From Burkholderiales bacterium (GTDB lineage: Bacteria > Pseudomonadota > Gammaproteobacteria > Burkholderiales > Burkholderiaceae_C), in assembly GCA_947453625.1 (NCBI GenBank), contig CANGHK010000008.1, forward strand, positions 51,035 to 115,034: a DNA stretch of 64,000 nucleotides. The letters are read 5' to 3'. The position numbers and the translations under genes are program-made. Below are positions 9,262 to 18,439 of this stretch, piece by piece; position 1 is the stretch's first letter; each line of letters begins with the position of its first letter. The notes under the pieces were generated by a model that was not told where the DNA came from, ran no database searches, and saw only the letters and a list, made by a program, of their open reading frames with translations.

Positions 9262-10842
9262 TCAGAGCACCCGGCCCGCGCCCGCCCAATAGGGTTCGCG
9301 CAGCAGGCGCTTGAGCACCTTGCCCAGCGCGTTGCGCGGAAACCCGTCGCGGAACTCTACCCGCGCCACCCGCTGGTGGCGTGCCAGCCGCTGGTTCGCC
9401 CAGTCCTGCAGCGCGGCGGCGTCGCCCGCCGCACCCGGCCGCGCGATCACCAGCGCCAGCGCGGTCTCGCCCCATTTGTCGTGCGGGATGCCGATCACCG
9501 TGACGTCCAGCACCTCGGGGTGCTGGCCGACCACGGCCTCGATGTCGGCCGGAAAGACGTTGAAGCCGCCCGAGATGATCATGTCCTTCTTGCGGTCGAG
9601 CAGCGTCAGAAAGCCTCGCGCGTCCATGCAGCCGACGTCGCCCGAGCGGATGAAGCTGCGGCCGCGCGCGTCGCGCCAGATCAGCGCCGCCGTGGCCTCG
9701 GGCCGGCGGTGGTAGCCGCTCATCATGCCCGCGCCATGGCCGGCGATCTCGCCCACCTCGCCGGGCGGCAGGACCCGGCCGGCATCGTCCAGGATGCAGG
9801 CCTCGAAACCCAGCACCGGCCGGCCCACGCTGTCGAAACGCTCGGCGTGCTGGTGCGGCTTGAGCATGCTGCCAAAGCCCTCCGAGAAGCCGTAGAGCTC
9901 GGTCAGGATGTTGCCGAAGCGGCTCAGCAGTTCGCGCTTGGTGTCGCGCCGCAGCGGCGACCCGGCGCACAGCAGGGACTGCAGCGACGATCGGTCGAAG
10001 GCGTCGAGATCGGGCACGCCCAGCACCATCAGGCACTGCGCCGGCACCATGAACGTGTGCGTGATGCGCTCGCGCTGCAGCGTGGCCAGGAACTCGCGCG
10101 GCTCGAAGGCCGGCATCACCACGCAGGTGCCGCCGACGAACAGCACCGGCAGCATCATCAGCCAGGTGCCGTTGGAGTAGAGCGCGGTGGTCGTCAGCGC
10201 CCGGCTGGTCTCCGAGAAGCCCAGCTCGATCGCATTCGAGAAAGCCCAGTGGGTGCGCGCACGGTGGCTTTGCACGATGCCCTTGGGCAGGCCGGTGGTG
10301 CCCGAGCTGTAGATGATGTTGAACGGCAGGCCGGGATGGCAGACCGCCAGGCAGGCCGCGCCACCCTGGGCGTCGGCCGTGGCGAGAAACAGGTCGAACG
10401 GGGTCCAGCCCGCCTCCTCGTCGCCGCCCACCGCGATGCAGCCGTCGGCCTGCAACTGCGGGCAACTGTCCCGCCCGGCACCCAGCCGGGCCCGGAAATC
10501 CGGGCTGGCGAACAGCATCACGCTGTCGCTGTCGGCGATCAGCCCGGCGAGCTGTTCGCCGGTCAGCAGACCCGACAGCGGCACCACGCAGGCGCCGGCG
10601 CGCACGATGCCGAAGACGATCTCGAGCATCTCCACCGCGTTGCCCATCAGCACCGCCACCTGCTGGCCGGGGCCGATTGCGCGCGCCGCCAGCGCGTCGG
10701 CGACGCGCTGGATGTTGCGGTTGAAGTCGCCCCAGTTGCGCCGCACCGGGCCGCACACCACCGCCTCGCGGTCGGGATGGCTGCGGGCATGGACCGCGAA
10801 CACATCGGGAATCAGCACGGCGGCATCGTCAATCCTGTCCAT
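9262..10842 (-). CDS. AMP-dependent acyl-CoA synthetase/ligase
   Basis: Adenylate-forming enzyme of 526 aa that activates a carboxylic acid with ATP and CoA. Core motifs are the P-loop-like 'IIYSSGTTGLPKGIVQSH' (~residues 174-191), 'ELYGFSEGFGS' (A5), 'RSFIRSGDVGCMDARGFL' (A7) and 'ISGGFNVFPADIE' (A8), with the A10 lysine in 'RNALGKVLKRLLRE'. The start at 10842 (MDRIDD) follows a GGAG site; a much longer in-frame extension overlaps the divergent P450 start and is rejected. It is divergent from the P450-thiolase pair across 178 bp, in which no clear promoter was recognised. Together they suggest degradation of an unknown hydrophobic carboxylate. The substrate cannot be deduced. Confidence 0.85.
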   Translation of the reverse strand: MDRIDDAAVLIPDVFAVHARSHPDREAVVCGPVRRNWGDFNRNIQRVADALAARAIGPGQQVAVLMGNAVEMLEIVFGIVRAGACVVPLSGLLTGEQLAGLIADSDSVMLFASPDFRARLGAGRDSCPQLQADGCIAVGGDEEAGWTPFDLFLATADAQGGAACLAVCHPGLPFNIIYSSGTTGLPKGIVQSHRARTHWAFSNAIELGFSETSRALTTTALYSNGTWLMMLPVLFVGGTCVVMPAFEPREFLATLQRERITHTFMVPAQCLMVLGVPDLDAFDRSSLQSLLCAGSPLRRDTKRELLSRFGNILTELYGFSEGFGSMLKPHQHAERFDSVGRPVLGFEACILDDAGRVLPPGEVGEIAGHGAGMMSGYHRRPEATAALIWRDARGRSFIRSGDVGCMDARGFLTLLDRKKDMIISGGFNVFPADIEAVVGQHPEVLDVTVIGIPHDKWGETALALVIARPGAAGDAAALQDWANQRLARHQRVARVEFRDGFPRNALGKVLKRLLREPYWAGAGRVL

Positions 10843-11020
10843 CGGGTCTCCTGCATTGGGGGTCAGGAGGCTATCAGCCGGGCCAGGCTTGGCTATCCGG
10901 GCATGTCGGGATGGGCTGACGCGCAAAACCCTGTGCGGACGGGCCAGGTAGCGCGGCCGCGCCGCGCCCTGTCCCGGCCGCGACGGGCCGCCAGCCCGTC
11001 GCGGCATTAGCCTGCCCGCC

Positions 11021-12238
11021 ATGACGCTGAGCTGCCTGACCTACGACCCCGCCGACCCCGAGGTCCGACGCAACCCCTTCCCGCTCTACACCCGGCTACA
11101 GGACGAGGACCCGGTGCACTGGAGCCCGGCGCTGCGCGCCTGGGTGCTGACGCGCTACGACGATGTGCGCCAGGTGGCGATGTCGGAATCGATGTCGCCC
11201 GATCGGCTGCGGCCGTTCTACGCCCAGCTCAAGGGCGAGCGGCGCGAGCTGCTGGCCGAGGTGATGCGCTACCTGTCGCTGTGGATGGTGTTCCGCGACC
11301 CGCCCGAACACACAAGGCTGCGCCGGCTGGTCGGCACGGTGTTCAACCTCAAGGCGCTGGAAGCGTTGGCCGACCCGGTGACCCGGGTCGTCGACCAACT
11401 TCTCGACGCCCTGCCCACCGGCCAGCCCGTGGACTGGGCACGCCAGGTGGCGATGCCGCTGCCGGCCTATGTGATCCTCGACCTGCTGGCCATTCCCCAC
11501 AGCGACTTCCCCGACCTGAAGGCCTGGTCGGACGATTTGCGCGCCTTCATCGGTTCGGCCCGGGCCGACGGCGACCGCTATGCCCGCGCCCGCAGCGGCG
11601 CGGCCGGCCTGGCGGGCTACTTCAGGACGCTGATAGCCGCGCGCCGCGCAAAGCCCGGCGAGGATTTCGTCAGCCGGATGATCGCCGCCCGCGACGAGCA
11701 GGGCACGCTGAGCGAAGACGAACTGGTCGCCACCTGCATGCTGGTGCTGTTTGCCGGCCACGAGACCACCACCCATTTGCTGGGCAATGCGGTGCACGCG
11801 CTGCTGACCCACCCGGACCAGTTGCAGCGCCTGCGCGACGATCCGTCGCTGATCGATTCGGCGGTCGAGGAGTTCCTGCGCTACGACGGCCCGAGCAACG
11901 CGATCGCCCGGGTGGTGGCGGCGGACCACGCGATCGAGGGCCGGCAGCTGAAGGCCGGCGACCGGGTGTTCGGCATGGTCAACGCCGCCAACCGCGATCC
12001 GCGCCGCTTCGACGCGCCGCAGGCGCTCGACCTAGCCCGCAATCCGAACCGGCACCTGACCTTCGGCTTCGGCCTGCATTTCTGCATGGGCGCGCCGCTG
12101 GCGCGGCTGGAGGCCAAGCTGTGCATTTCCAGGCTGTTGCAGCGCTTCGGGCGCATCGAACGCGGCGTCGGCGAGCCCGAGTGGATAGACGCGCTGGCGA
12201 TGCGCGGCGTCTGCAGCCTGCCCATCCAACTGAACTGA
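11021..12238 (+). CDS. Cytochrome P450
   Basis: Soluble bacterial P450 monooxygenase, 405 aa. The I-helix oxygen-activation motif is AGHETT (245-250), the K-helix ExxR is E284-F-L-R287, and the haem-binding loop is 'HLTFGFGLHFCMGAPLAR' with the thiolate ligand at Cys355. There is no N-terminal membrane anchor and the length is normal. It lies 14 bp before the thiolase gene and divergent from an acyl-CoA ligase, suggesting that it hydroxylates a substrate later handled as a CoA thioester. No ferredoxin or ferredoxin reductase gene is adjacent, so its redox partner must be encoded elsewhere. Confidence 0.92.
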   Translation: MTLSCLTYDPADPEVRRNPFPLYTRLQDEDPVHWSPALRAWVLTRYDDVRQVAMSESMSPDRLRPFYAQLKGERRELLAEVMRYLSLWMVFRDPPEHTRLRRLVGTVFNLKALEALADPVTRVVDQLLDALPTGQPVDWARQVAMPLPAYVILDLLAIPHSDFPDLKAWSDDLRAFIGSARADGDRYARARSGAAGLAGYFRTLIAARRAKPGEDFVSRMIAARDEQGTLSEDELVATCMLVLFAGHETTTHLLGNAVHALLTHPDQLQRLRDDPSLIDSAVEEFLRYDGPSNAIARVVAADHAIEGRQLKAGDRVFGMVNAANRDPRRFDAPQALDLARNPNRHLTFGFGLHFCMGAPLARLEAKLCISRLLQRFGRIERGVGEPEWIDALAMRGVCSLPIQLN

Positions 12239-12252
12239 ACGCAGGACCCACC

Positions 12253-13518
12253 ATGCCAGACGCCTACCTGATCGCCACCGCCTGCACCCGCTTCGGCAGG
12301 CAGCCTGGAGCCAGCTTCAAGGACCTGACCCGCGAGGCCTACCTGGGCGTGTTGCGCGACGCCGGGCTGGACGACGGCGGGCAGATAGCCAACGCCTGGT
12401 TCGGCAACTGCGGCATGGGCAGCTGGGGCCAGCGCAACATCCGCGGCCAGGTCTGCTTCACGCCACTGGTGCGCGAGGGCCTGTTTCCCGAGCGCGTGCC
12501 GATGATCAATGTCGAGGGCGGCTGCGCCACCGCCAGCATGGCGCTGCATGGCGCTTGGAAGGACGTGCTGTCGGGCAGCGCCGAGCTGTCGCTGGCGATC
12601 GGGGTCGAGAAGACCTTTTTTCCCGAGACGGTCGAAGGCGCGGCGGCGCGCACCCAGGAGATCTTCGACGGCGGCATAGACCAGCTCGATCCGGCCGATT
12701 GGCAGGCCTATTACGCCGCCGCGGGCGAGGCCGCGGGCAAGCCCTTCAACCCCAAGGACGCGGGCGGCACGCTGTTCATGGACACCTACGCGATGCAGGC
12801 CGCCTGGCACATGCGGCGCTTCGGCACGACCGCCGCGCAGATCGCCGCGGGTGCGTCGAAGAACCACGCGATGGGCGCCTTGAACCCGCTGGCCCAATAC
12901 CGTTTCGAGGTCTCGCCCGAGCAGGTGCTGGCCGACCGGCCGGTGAGCTGGCCGCTGACGCGGGCGATGTGCGCGCCCATAGGCGACGGCGCGGCCGCCG
13001 CGCTGGTCTGTTCGGCGGCATTTCTGCAACGCCAGCCGGCGGCGGTGCGCGAGCGCGCGCTGCGCATCCGCGCCTCGGTGCTGACCGGCGGCAAGTACCG
13101 GGCGCTGGACGAGCCCGGGCTGAGCCACTTTGCCGCGCAGCGCGCCTACGCGATGGCCGGCTTGGCACCCAGCGACATCGACGTGGCCGAGGTGCACGAC
13201 GCCACCGCGTTCTGCGAGATCTACCAGGCCGAGATGCTGGGCTTCTGCGCGGTCGGCGCGGGGGGCGGCCATGTCGCGTCGGGCGCCAGCGCGCTGGGCG
13301 GCAAGCAGCCCATCAACCTGTCGGGCGGGCTGGTCAGCAAAGGCCATCCGGTGGGCGCCACCGGCTTGTCGATGATCCACGAGTTGGCGCTGCAACTGCG
13401 CGGCGAGGCCGGTGCCAGGCAAGCCCGCCGCGCCCATGTCGGCCTGGCCGAGAACGGCGGCGGGGTGATAGGCTTCGACGAGGCGGCCTGCGCGGTGACG
13501 ATACTGGGGCGTATCTGA
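12253..13518 (+). CDS. Thiolase-family protein (SCP2-thiolase type)
   Basis: 421 aa thiolase-fold protein, probably cleaving or forming a beta-ketoacyl-CoA. The acyl-accepting Cys is C91 in 'NVEGGCATASMA'; the C-terminal active-site His is in 'SKGHPVGATG'. The second catalytic Cys of classical thiolases (CxGGGxG) is absent: the segment reads 'ENGGGVIGFDEA', as is usual in SCP2/SCPx-type thiolases. RBS GCAGGA precedes the ATG and the gene follows the P450 by 14 bp, so the two form one transcription unit. The stop codon opens an 11-bp tandem repeat. Sterol- or branched-chain degradation is possible by analogy with other P450/SCP2-thiolase pairs (inference). Confidence 0.85.
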   Translation: MPDAYLIATACTRFGRQPGASFKDLTREAYLGVLRDAGLDDGGQIANAWFGNCGMGSWGQRNIRGQVCFTPLVREGLFPERVPMINVEGGCATASMALHGAWKDVLSGSAELSLAIGVEKTFFPETVEGAAARTQEIFDGGIDQLDPADWQAYYAAAGEAAGKPFNPKDAGGTLFMDTYAMQAAWHMRRFGTTAAQIAAGASKNHAMGALNPLAQYRFEVSPEQVLADRPVSWPLTRAMCAPIGDGAAAALVCSAAFLQRQPAAVRERALRIRASVLTGGKYRALDEPGLSHFAAQRAYAMAGLAPSDIDVAEVHDATAFCEIYQAEMLGFCAVGAGGGHVASGASALGGKQPINLSGGLVSKGHPVGATGLSMIHELALQLRGEAGARQARRAHVGLAENGGGVIGFDEAACAVTILGRI

Positions 13519-13579
13519 ATCACGGTTGAATCACCGCTGAATCCCGGCTGAATCGCGCCCCGCGCCGGGCCGCGATTCA
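13516..13579. repeat. 11-bp tandem repeat and inverted repeat between convergent genes
   Basis: Starting at the thiolase stop codon are four 11-mers: TGAATCACGGT, TGAATCACCGC, TGAATCCCGGC, TGAATCGCGCC (13516-13559). The fourth pairs with CGCGATTCA at 13571-13579, whose last three bases are the stop codon of the convergent ligase on the minus strand. That gene's stop is therefore also followed by TGAATCGCGGC. The inverted repeat TGAATCGCG/CGCGATTCA may serve as a shared terminator, although there is no T-tract. Confidence 0.7.
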
Positions 13580-15460
13580 GGCGGCGGTCTTGGCCTGGTA
13601 CATCCCCTCGATCAGCTCGGCGTACTTGCGGTTGATCAGCGAGCGCTTGAGCTTCATCGTCGGCGTCAGCTCCTCGTCCTCGGCCGTCAGGCGCTGCTCG
13701 ATCAGCCGGAACTGCTTGATCTGCTCGACGCGGGCGAACTGCTTGTTGACTTTTTCGATCTCCTGCCCGATCAGCGCGATCAACTCGGGCGCACGGCACA
13801 GGCTCTTGAAGTCGCTGAACTGCACGTCGCGCTCCTGCGCCCATTGCGCGACGTTGTCCTCGTCGATCATCACCAGACAGCTCAAATAAGGGCGCTTGTC
13901 GCCTATCACCACCGCGTCGGTCACATAAGGGCTGAACTTGAGCTGGTTCTCCCACTCGCTGGGCGTGACGTTCTTGCCGCCGGCGGTGATGATGATGTCC
14001 TTCATCCGGTCGGTGATGTAGAAATAGCCCTCGGCGTCGACCCGGCCCACGTCGCCGGTGTGCAGCCAGCCGTTGGCGTCTACCGCCTCGGCCGTCTTGT
14101 CGGGCAGGTTCAGGTAGCCCTTGAACACCACCCCGCCGCGCACCAGGATCTCGCCTTGTTCGGAGATGCGCATCTCCACCCCCGGCCCGGGCAAGCCTAT
14201 GCTGCCCGGGCGCGAAGCGCCGCGCGGTGTCACCGTGCCGCCGCCGGTGGTCTCGGTCATGCCCCAGCCCTCGCGCAGCGGGATGCCCAGCGCCATGTAC
14301 CACCGGATCAGCTCGGGCGAGATCGGCGCCGCGCCGGTCAGCGCCAGCTGCACCCGGTTCAAACCCACCATCCGGCGCACGTTGTTGAGCACCAGCGTGC
14401 GCGCCAGCGCGTAGCGGGCTTTTTGCAGCGCACCGGGCGTGCTGCCGGCCTCGGCATGCCTGACCATCGCCATGCCCTCGCCGATCGCCCAGCGGTAGGC
14501 CAGTTGCTGCAGACGGCCGGCTTCCTTGATCGCGATCGCGACGGTGGAGAACACCTTCTCCCAGACCCGCGGCACGGCGAAGAAGACCAGCGGCTGCACC
14601 TCACGCAGGTTGTCGAACACCGTCTCGGGGTTCTCGACGAAGTTGATCGTCGAGCGCCGCAGGATGGACACGTACTCGCCGATCATGCGCTCGGCGATAT
14701 GGCACAGCGGCAGGAAGGCCACCCGCTCGCCACCCATCGGCAAGCCCTCGAACAGCGCGTTGCCGGTGGCCGCCAGCGCGGCGCAGATGTTGGCGTGGCT
14801 GATCATCGCGCCCTTGGGCCGGCCGGTGGTGCCCGAGGTGTAGACCAGCACCGCCACGTCGTCCGGGCTGCGGCTGGCCAGGCGCTCGGCCACCAGGCGG
14901 GGCTGGGCCTTGAGCTGCTCGCGGCCCAGCGCGCGCAGTGCGTCCAGGCTGATCACCTGGGGGTCGTCGAGTTGGTGCAGCCCCTCCATGTCGAAGACGA
15001 TCACGCGCTCGACTTGCGGCAGGCGGTCACGCACTTCCAGGTATTTGTCGAGCTGCTCGTCGTCCTCGACGAACAGAAAGCGGCTGGCCGAGTCGGCGCA
15101 CAGGTAGTCGACCTGGGCCGCCGCGTCGGTGGGGTAGATGCCGTTGCAGATGCCGCCCATGCTGAGCGCGGCCAGGTCGGCCCAGACCCATTCGCGGCAG
15201 GTGTTGGCCAGCACCGACACCACCTGCCCTGGCGCAAAGCCCAGGCTGACCAGCCCGGCGCCGATCTCCGAGACGATGGCCCCGACCTCGGTCCAGCGGT
15301 AGGCACGCCACAGCCCCAGGTCCTTCTGGCGCATCATCACCGCCGAACCCATCTCCTCGACCCGCTGCCAGAACATCTTGGGCACGGTGTCGAAGGGCAG
15401 CGTTTCGAGCACCCAACCGGGGCGGCGGGTGGTGACGATGGGTGATGCAGCAGAGTTCAT
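13577..15460 (-). CDS. Long-chain acyl-CoA synthetase (FadD15/FAA1-like)
   Basis: AMP-forming ligase of 627 aa, the length of the long-chain fatty-acid class. Motifs: 'VLVYTSGTTGRPKGAMISH' (A3), 'LREGWGMTETTGGGT' (A5), 'NGWLHTGDVGRVDAEGYF' (A7) and 'DIIITAGGKNVTPSEWE' (A8). The C-terminal domain carries 'LTPTMKLKRSLINRKY', with the lysine used in adenylation. It is the last gene of the minus-strand block livH-livM-livG-livF-ligase; such ligases often accompany liv-type transporters in Burkholderiales, suggesting uptake and activation of an aromatic or aliphatic acid. Repeat element A separates it from livF, so it may be expressed at a different level. Start MNSAAS at 15460. Confidence 0.88.
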   Translation of the reverse strand: MNSAASPIVTTRRPGWVLETLPFDTVPKMFWQRVEEMGSAVMMRQKDLGLWRAYRWTEVGAIVSEIGAGLVSLGFAPGQVVSVLANTCREWVWADLAALSMGGICNGIYPTDAAAQVDYLCADSASRFLFVEDDEQLDKYLEVRDRLPQVERVIVFDMEGLHQLDDPQVISLDALRALGREQLKAQPRLVAERLASRSPDDVAVLVYTSGTTGRPKGAMISHANICAALAATGNALFEGLPMGGERVAFLPLCHIAERMIGEYVSILRRSTINFVENPETVFDNLREVQPLVFFAVPRVWEKVFSTVAIAIKEAGRLQQLAYRWAIGEGMAMVRHAEAGSTPGALQKARYALARTLVLNNVRRMVGLNRVQLALTGAAPISPELIRWYMALGIPLREGWGMTETTGGGTVTPRGASRPGSIGLPGPGVEMRISEQGEILVRGGVVFKGYLNLPDKTAEAVDANGWLHTGDVGRVDAEGYFYITDRMKDIIITAGGKNVTPSEWENQLKFSPYVTDAVVIGDKRPYLSCLVMIDEDNVAQWAQERDVQFSDFKSLCRAPELIALIGQEIEKVNKQFARVEQIKQFRLIEQRLTAEDEELTPTMKLKRSLINRKYAELIEGMYQAKTAA

Positions 15461-15494
15461 TCGTGGTACCGCGATGTCGGGGTCACGGATTGAG

Positions 15495-15606
15495 ATCGTG
15501 AAGGAAGCGTCGCGAGCGCGCCGAGGTTGTGCCGAGCAGCGCAGCCGTACACCCGTACGGCGAGCAGCGCAGGCGCAAGATCGGGGCGCGCAGCAGCTTC
15601 ATTCAT
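15495..15606 (-). repeat. Palindromic intergenic element, family A/B, copy A
   Basis: 112-bp element beginning 5 bp after the livF stop. Its ends are imperfect inverted repeats (ATCGTGAAGGAAGCGTCG against ATGAATGAAGCTGCTGCG on the other strand). In the centre is the perfect hairpin GCCGTAC-ACCC-GTACGGC (15544-15561), flanked by GAGCAGCGCA direct repeats. Copy B at 27129-27322 shares the ends, the GTCGCGAGCG block and the identical central hairpin. Confidence 0.75.
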
Positions 15607-15610
15607 GGTC

Positions 15611-16402
15611 TCAACGCCAGGTCTTCTTCTTTTTCCAGCGCCGCTCGCCGCGCACGCCGGTGTCCTTCATGCCGAGGTAGAACTCGCGGATGTCCTCCTT
15701 CTCGCGCAGCACCTCGCAGCGGTCTTCCATCACGATGCGGCCGTTCTCCAACACGTAACCGTAGTCGGCGGCGTTCAGCGCCATGTTGGCGTTCTGCTCG
15801 ACCAGCAGCATGGTCGTGCCGCGCTCGCGGTTGATGCGCACGACGATCTCGAAGATCTCCTTGGTCAGCTTGGGGCTCAAGCCCAGGCTGGGCTCGTCGA
15901 GCAGGATCAACTCGGGCTCGGCCATCAGCGCGCGGCTGATCGCCAGCATCTGCTGCTGGCCGCCCGACAGCAGACCGGCATCCTGGCCGGCGCGCTCGCT
16001 GAGGATGGGAAAGTAGCCGTAGACCTGCTCGATGTCGCGCGCCACGCCGTCGCGGTCATGCCGGGTGTAGGCGCCCATCAGCAGGTTGTCCCGCACCGAC
16101 AGCAGCGGGAACACCTCGCGCCCCTCGGGCACATGGACCAGGCCGCGGCGCACGATGTCGGCCGGGTCGCGGGCGGTGATGTCCTCGCCCTTGAACGTCA
16201 CGCTGCCACGGGTCGGGTCGAGCACGCCCGAGATGGTCTTCAGGATGGTCGACTTGCCGGCGCCGTTGCTGCCCAGCACGGTGGCGATCTCGCCGCGCCT
16301 CACCTTCAGGCTGACGCCGCGGATGGCCTTGACCGGGCCGTAGGCGCTCTCGACATTGGCCAGTGACAGCAGGATGTCCTCATTCATGCTGTGCTCGGTC
16401 AT
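15611..16402 (-). CDS. livF: Branched-chain amino acid-type ABC transporter ATPase LivF
   Basis: Second ATPase of a HAAT-type importer, 263 aa. Walker A is GSNGAGKST, the ABC signature is LLSGGQQQMLAISRAL, Walker B is ELILLDEP, and the H-loop region is replaced by 'MLLVEQNA' as normal for LivF. The ATG at 16402 overlaps the livG stop in an ATGA arrangement, so LivF is translationally coupled to LivG. Longer in-frame readings enter livG and were rejected. The C-terminus has an unusual basic tail (RRWKKKKTWR). With acyl-CoA ligases nearby the transported substrate may be an aromatic or dicarboxylic acid rather than leucine. Confidence 0.9.
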   Translation of the reverse strand: MTEHSMNEDILLSLANVESAYGPVKAIRGVSLKVRRGEIATVLGSNGAGKSTILKTISGVLDPTRGSVTFKGEDITARDPADIVRRGLVHVPEGREVFPLLSVRDNLLMGAYTRHDRDGVARDIEQVYGYFPILSERAGQDAGLLSGGQQQMLAISRALMAEPELILLDEPSLGLSPKLTKEIFEIVVRINRERGTTMLLVEQNANMALNAADYGYVLENGRIVMEDRCEVLREKEDIREFYLGMKDTGVRGERRWKKKKTWR

Positions 16403-17217
16403 GCCAGCGCCACCTTCCTGCGCAGTGACGAGACATCGTCGATCGAGCCCAGGTAGGCCTCGATCACCCCGGGATGGGCTTGCACCTCGGCCGGCGTGCC
16501 CAGCGCCAGCACCTCGCCCTGGTTCATCGCCAGAACCCGGTCGGAGACGCGCGAGACCAGGCTCATGTCGTGCTCGACCATCAGCACCGTGATGCCCAGC
16601 TCGTTCTTGATGTCCTGGATCCACCAGGCCATGTCCTCGGTCTCCTCGACGTTCAGTCCCGACGACGGCTCGTCCAGCAGCAGCAGCTTGGGGCCGGTGC
16701 ACAGCGCGCGCGCCAGTTCCACCACCTTGCGCTTGCCGTAGGGCAGGCCGGCGACAAAGGTGTCGCGCAGCGGCTGCAGGTCGAGCAGGGCTATCACTTT
16801 CTCGGCGCTCAGGCGCGCCGCCAGTTCGGCCTCGCGTGTGGCGCGGGTGAAGAACAGGTTGCTCCAGAAACCCGCGCCGCGGTGGATATGGTGGCCGATC
16901 AGCAGGTTCTGCAACACGGTGGCGTTCTCGAACAGCTCGATGTTCTGGAAGGTACGCGCGATGCCCAGCGCGGCGATGTCGTGCGGCGGCTTGTCGGACA
17001 GCAACTGGCCCTCGAAGTGCAGCGTGCCGGTGGTGGGGGTGTAGATGCGCGAGATCAGGTTGAAGACCGTCGTCTTGCCCGCGCCGTTGGGGCCGATCAG
17101 CGTGAAGACCTCGCCGCGCCGGACGTCAAAGCTGACCTGGTTGACCGCCAGCACGCCGCCAAAGCGCACGCTCAGGTCGCGTGCCGCCAACAAAGATGTA
17201 TCTGCCGCAACGTTCAT
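16399..17217 (-). CDS. livG: Branched-chain amino acid-type ABC transporter ATPase LivG
   Basis: First ATPase of the importer, 272 aa. Walker A is GPNGAGKTT, and the LivG-specific 'GIARTFQNIELFENATVLQNL' segment follows. The signature segment 'LPYGKRKVVELARAL' has the degenerate LPYG in place of LSGG, which is normal for LivG. Walker B is LLLLDEPSSGLN, and 'VLMVEHDMSLV' is the H-loop. The start at 17217 (MNVAAD) was chosen because upstream codons lie in repeat element D1. Its RBS is weak (GGAACAG). D1 separates it from livM, which may lower ATPase expression relative to the permeases. Confidence 0.9.
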   Translation of the reverse strand: MNVAADTSLLAARDLSVRFGGVLAVNQVSFDVRRGEVFTLIGPNGAGKTTVFNLISRIYTPTTGTLHFEGQLLSDKPPHDIAALGIARTFQNIELFENATVLQNLLIGHHIHRGAGFWSNLFFTRATREAELAARLSAEKVIALLDLQPLRDTFVAGLPYGKRKVVELARALCTGPKLLLLDEPSSGLNVEETEDMAWWIQDIKNELGITVLMVEHDMSLVSRVSDRVLAMNQGEVLALGTPAEVQAHPGVIEAYLGSIDDVSSLRRKVALA

Positions 17218-17256
17218 GACAACTGTTCCATGGCAACCGATCCAGCATGACTGCGT

Positions 17257-17347
17257 CCAAGCCAAGCAAACGCCGCGGAACCGGCTTCGCCGGGCCGCTG
17301 GCGTTGCCCCCCTGGGGGGGAAGCGCCGAAGGCGCATCGGGGGGGAG
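17257..17347 (-). repeat. Palindromic intergenic element, family D, copy 1
   Basis: Element directly after the livM stop. It contains GGAACCGGCTTCGCCGGGCC, a C-run/G-run inverted repeat (CCCCCCTGGGGGG) and the small stem GCGCC-GAA-GGCGC, followed by another G-run. Copy 2 at 53584-53757, after parE, has the same order but an extra ~80-bp insert. Similar G/C-run elements are common between Burkholderiales genes. The strong stems suggest a role in termination or mRNA 3'-end protection. Confidence 0.75.
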
Positions 17348-18424
17348 TCATTTCAAGCGCTCGGATTTGGCATACGATTTTTGGCGCTTGAACAAGCCAC
17401 GCCGGTAGAACGGGAACAGTTGCAACCAGGTGCGCACCTTGAGCCAGCGGCCGTACAGCCCCATCGGCTCGAACAGCACGAAGGCCATCAGCACCACGCC
17501 GTAGATCACCGCCTGCAGCCCGGTGGCCTGGCCGATGGCCGGCGGCAACCAGTCCTTGCCCAAAGCGATCAGCTGCGGCATCGTGATCAGGAACACCGCG
17601 CCCAGGAAGGCGCCGTGCACCGAGCCCAGGCCGCCCACCACCACCAGCAGCAGCAGGTCGACGGACTGCGCGATGCCGAACTGGTCGGGCGAGATGAAGC
17701 GCAGCTTGTGCGCGTAGAGCGCGCCGGCCAGCCCGACGATGGCCGCCGACAGCGCGAAGGCCAGGGTCTTGTAGCCCGCCAAGTGGATGCCCATGCTCTG
17801 GGCCGAGACCTCGGAGTCGCGGATCGCGATGAAGGCCCGGCCGGTGGCCGAGCGCAGCAGGTTGAGCACCGCCAGCGTCACCAGCGCGCAGGTGGCCAGC
17901 GCGATGTAGTAGAAGGCCTCGGACGAACCCAGGTCGGCGCCGAAGAACTGCGGCGCCAGCACCGTGATGCCGGCATTGCCCTTGGTGACCGACTCCCAGC
18001 GCGCCAGCACCTCTTCGACGATGAAGCCGGCCGACAGCGTGGCAATTGCCAGGTAGATGCCCTTGACACGCAGCGCCGGCAGGCCGACCACCACGCCCAC
18101 CGCCGCCGACAGCGTGCCGGCCACCAGCATGGCCAGCGGAAACGGCCAGCCCCTGGCCGACAGCACGGTCTCGACATAGGCCCCGACGCCGAGAAAAGCC
18201 GCATGGCCTATCGAGGCCAGGCCGGTGAAGCCCGACAACACCATCAGCCCCAGGCCGGCCACCGCGTAGATCAGCACGAAGCTGAGCTGCGACAACCAGT
18301 AGTCACCGGCCCACAGCGGCGCGGCCAGCAGCGCCAGCCCCAGCAGGCCGTACCAGAACGCCTGACCGCCATGCTTGACGAGCTGGAGGTCCTGCGCGTA
18401 ATCGGTCTTGAAGATGAAACGCAT
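17348..18424 (-). CDS. livM: Branched-chain amino acid-type ABC transporter permease LivM
   Basis: Integral membrane permease, 358 aa with about nine hydrophobic segments. The family hallmark 'LSGFTGLASIGHAAFLGVGAY' is near residue 65-85. The ATPase-contact loop is around 'RAFIAIRDSEVSAQSMGIHLAGYKT', split here for length as RAFIAIRDSE and AQSMGIHLAGYK. The C-terminal tail is long and basic (FYRRGLFKRQKSYAKSERLK). It lies 15 bp downstream of livH and is followed by repeat D1. Confidence 0.9.
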   Translation of the reverse strand: MRFIFKTDYAQDLQLVKHGGQAFWYGLLGLALLAAPLWAGDYWLSQLSFVLIYAVAGLGLMVLSGFTGLASIGHAAFLGVGAYVETVLSARGWPFPLAMLVAGTLSAAVGVVVGLPALRVKGIYLAIATLSAGFIVEEVLARWESVTKGNAGITVLAPQFFGADLGSSEAFYYIALATCALVTLAVLNLLRSATGRAFIAIRDSEVSAQSMGIHLAGYKTLAFALSAAIVGLAGALYAHKLRFISPDQFGIAQSVDLLLLVVVGGLGSVHGAFLGAVFLITMPQLIALGKDWLPPAIGQATGLQAVIYGVVLMAFVLFEPMGLYGRWLKVRTWLQLFPFYRRGLFKRQKSYAKSERLK

Positions 18425-18439
18425 TGGTGCTGGAACCCT

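Noticed and set aside
10843..11022. N-terminal extension of the acyl-CoA ligase to 11022
   Set aside because: It would overlap the divergent P450 start, has no similarity to ligases, and a GGAG site marks the ATG at 10842.
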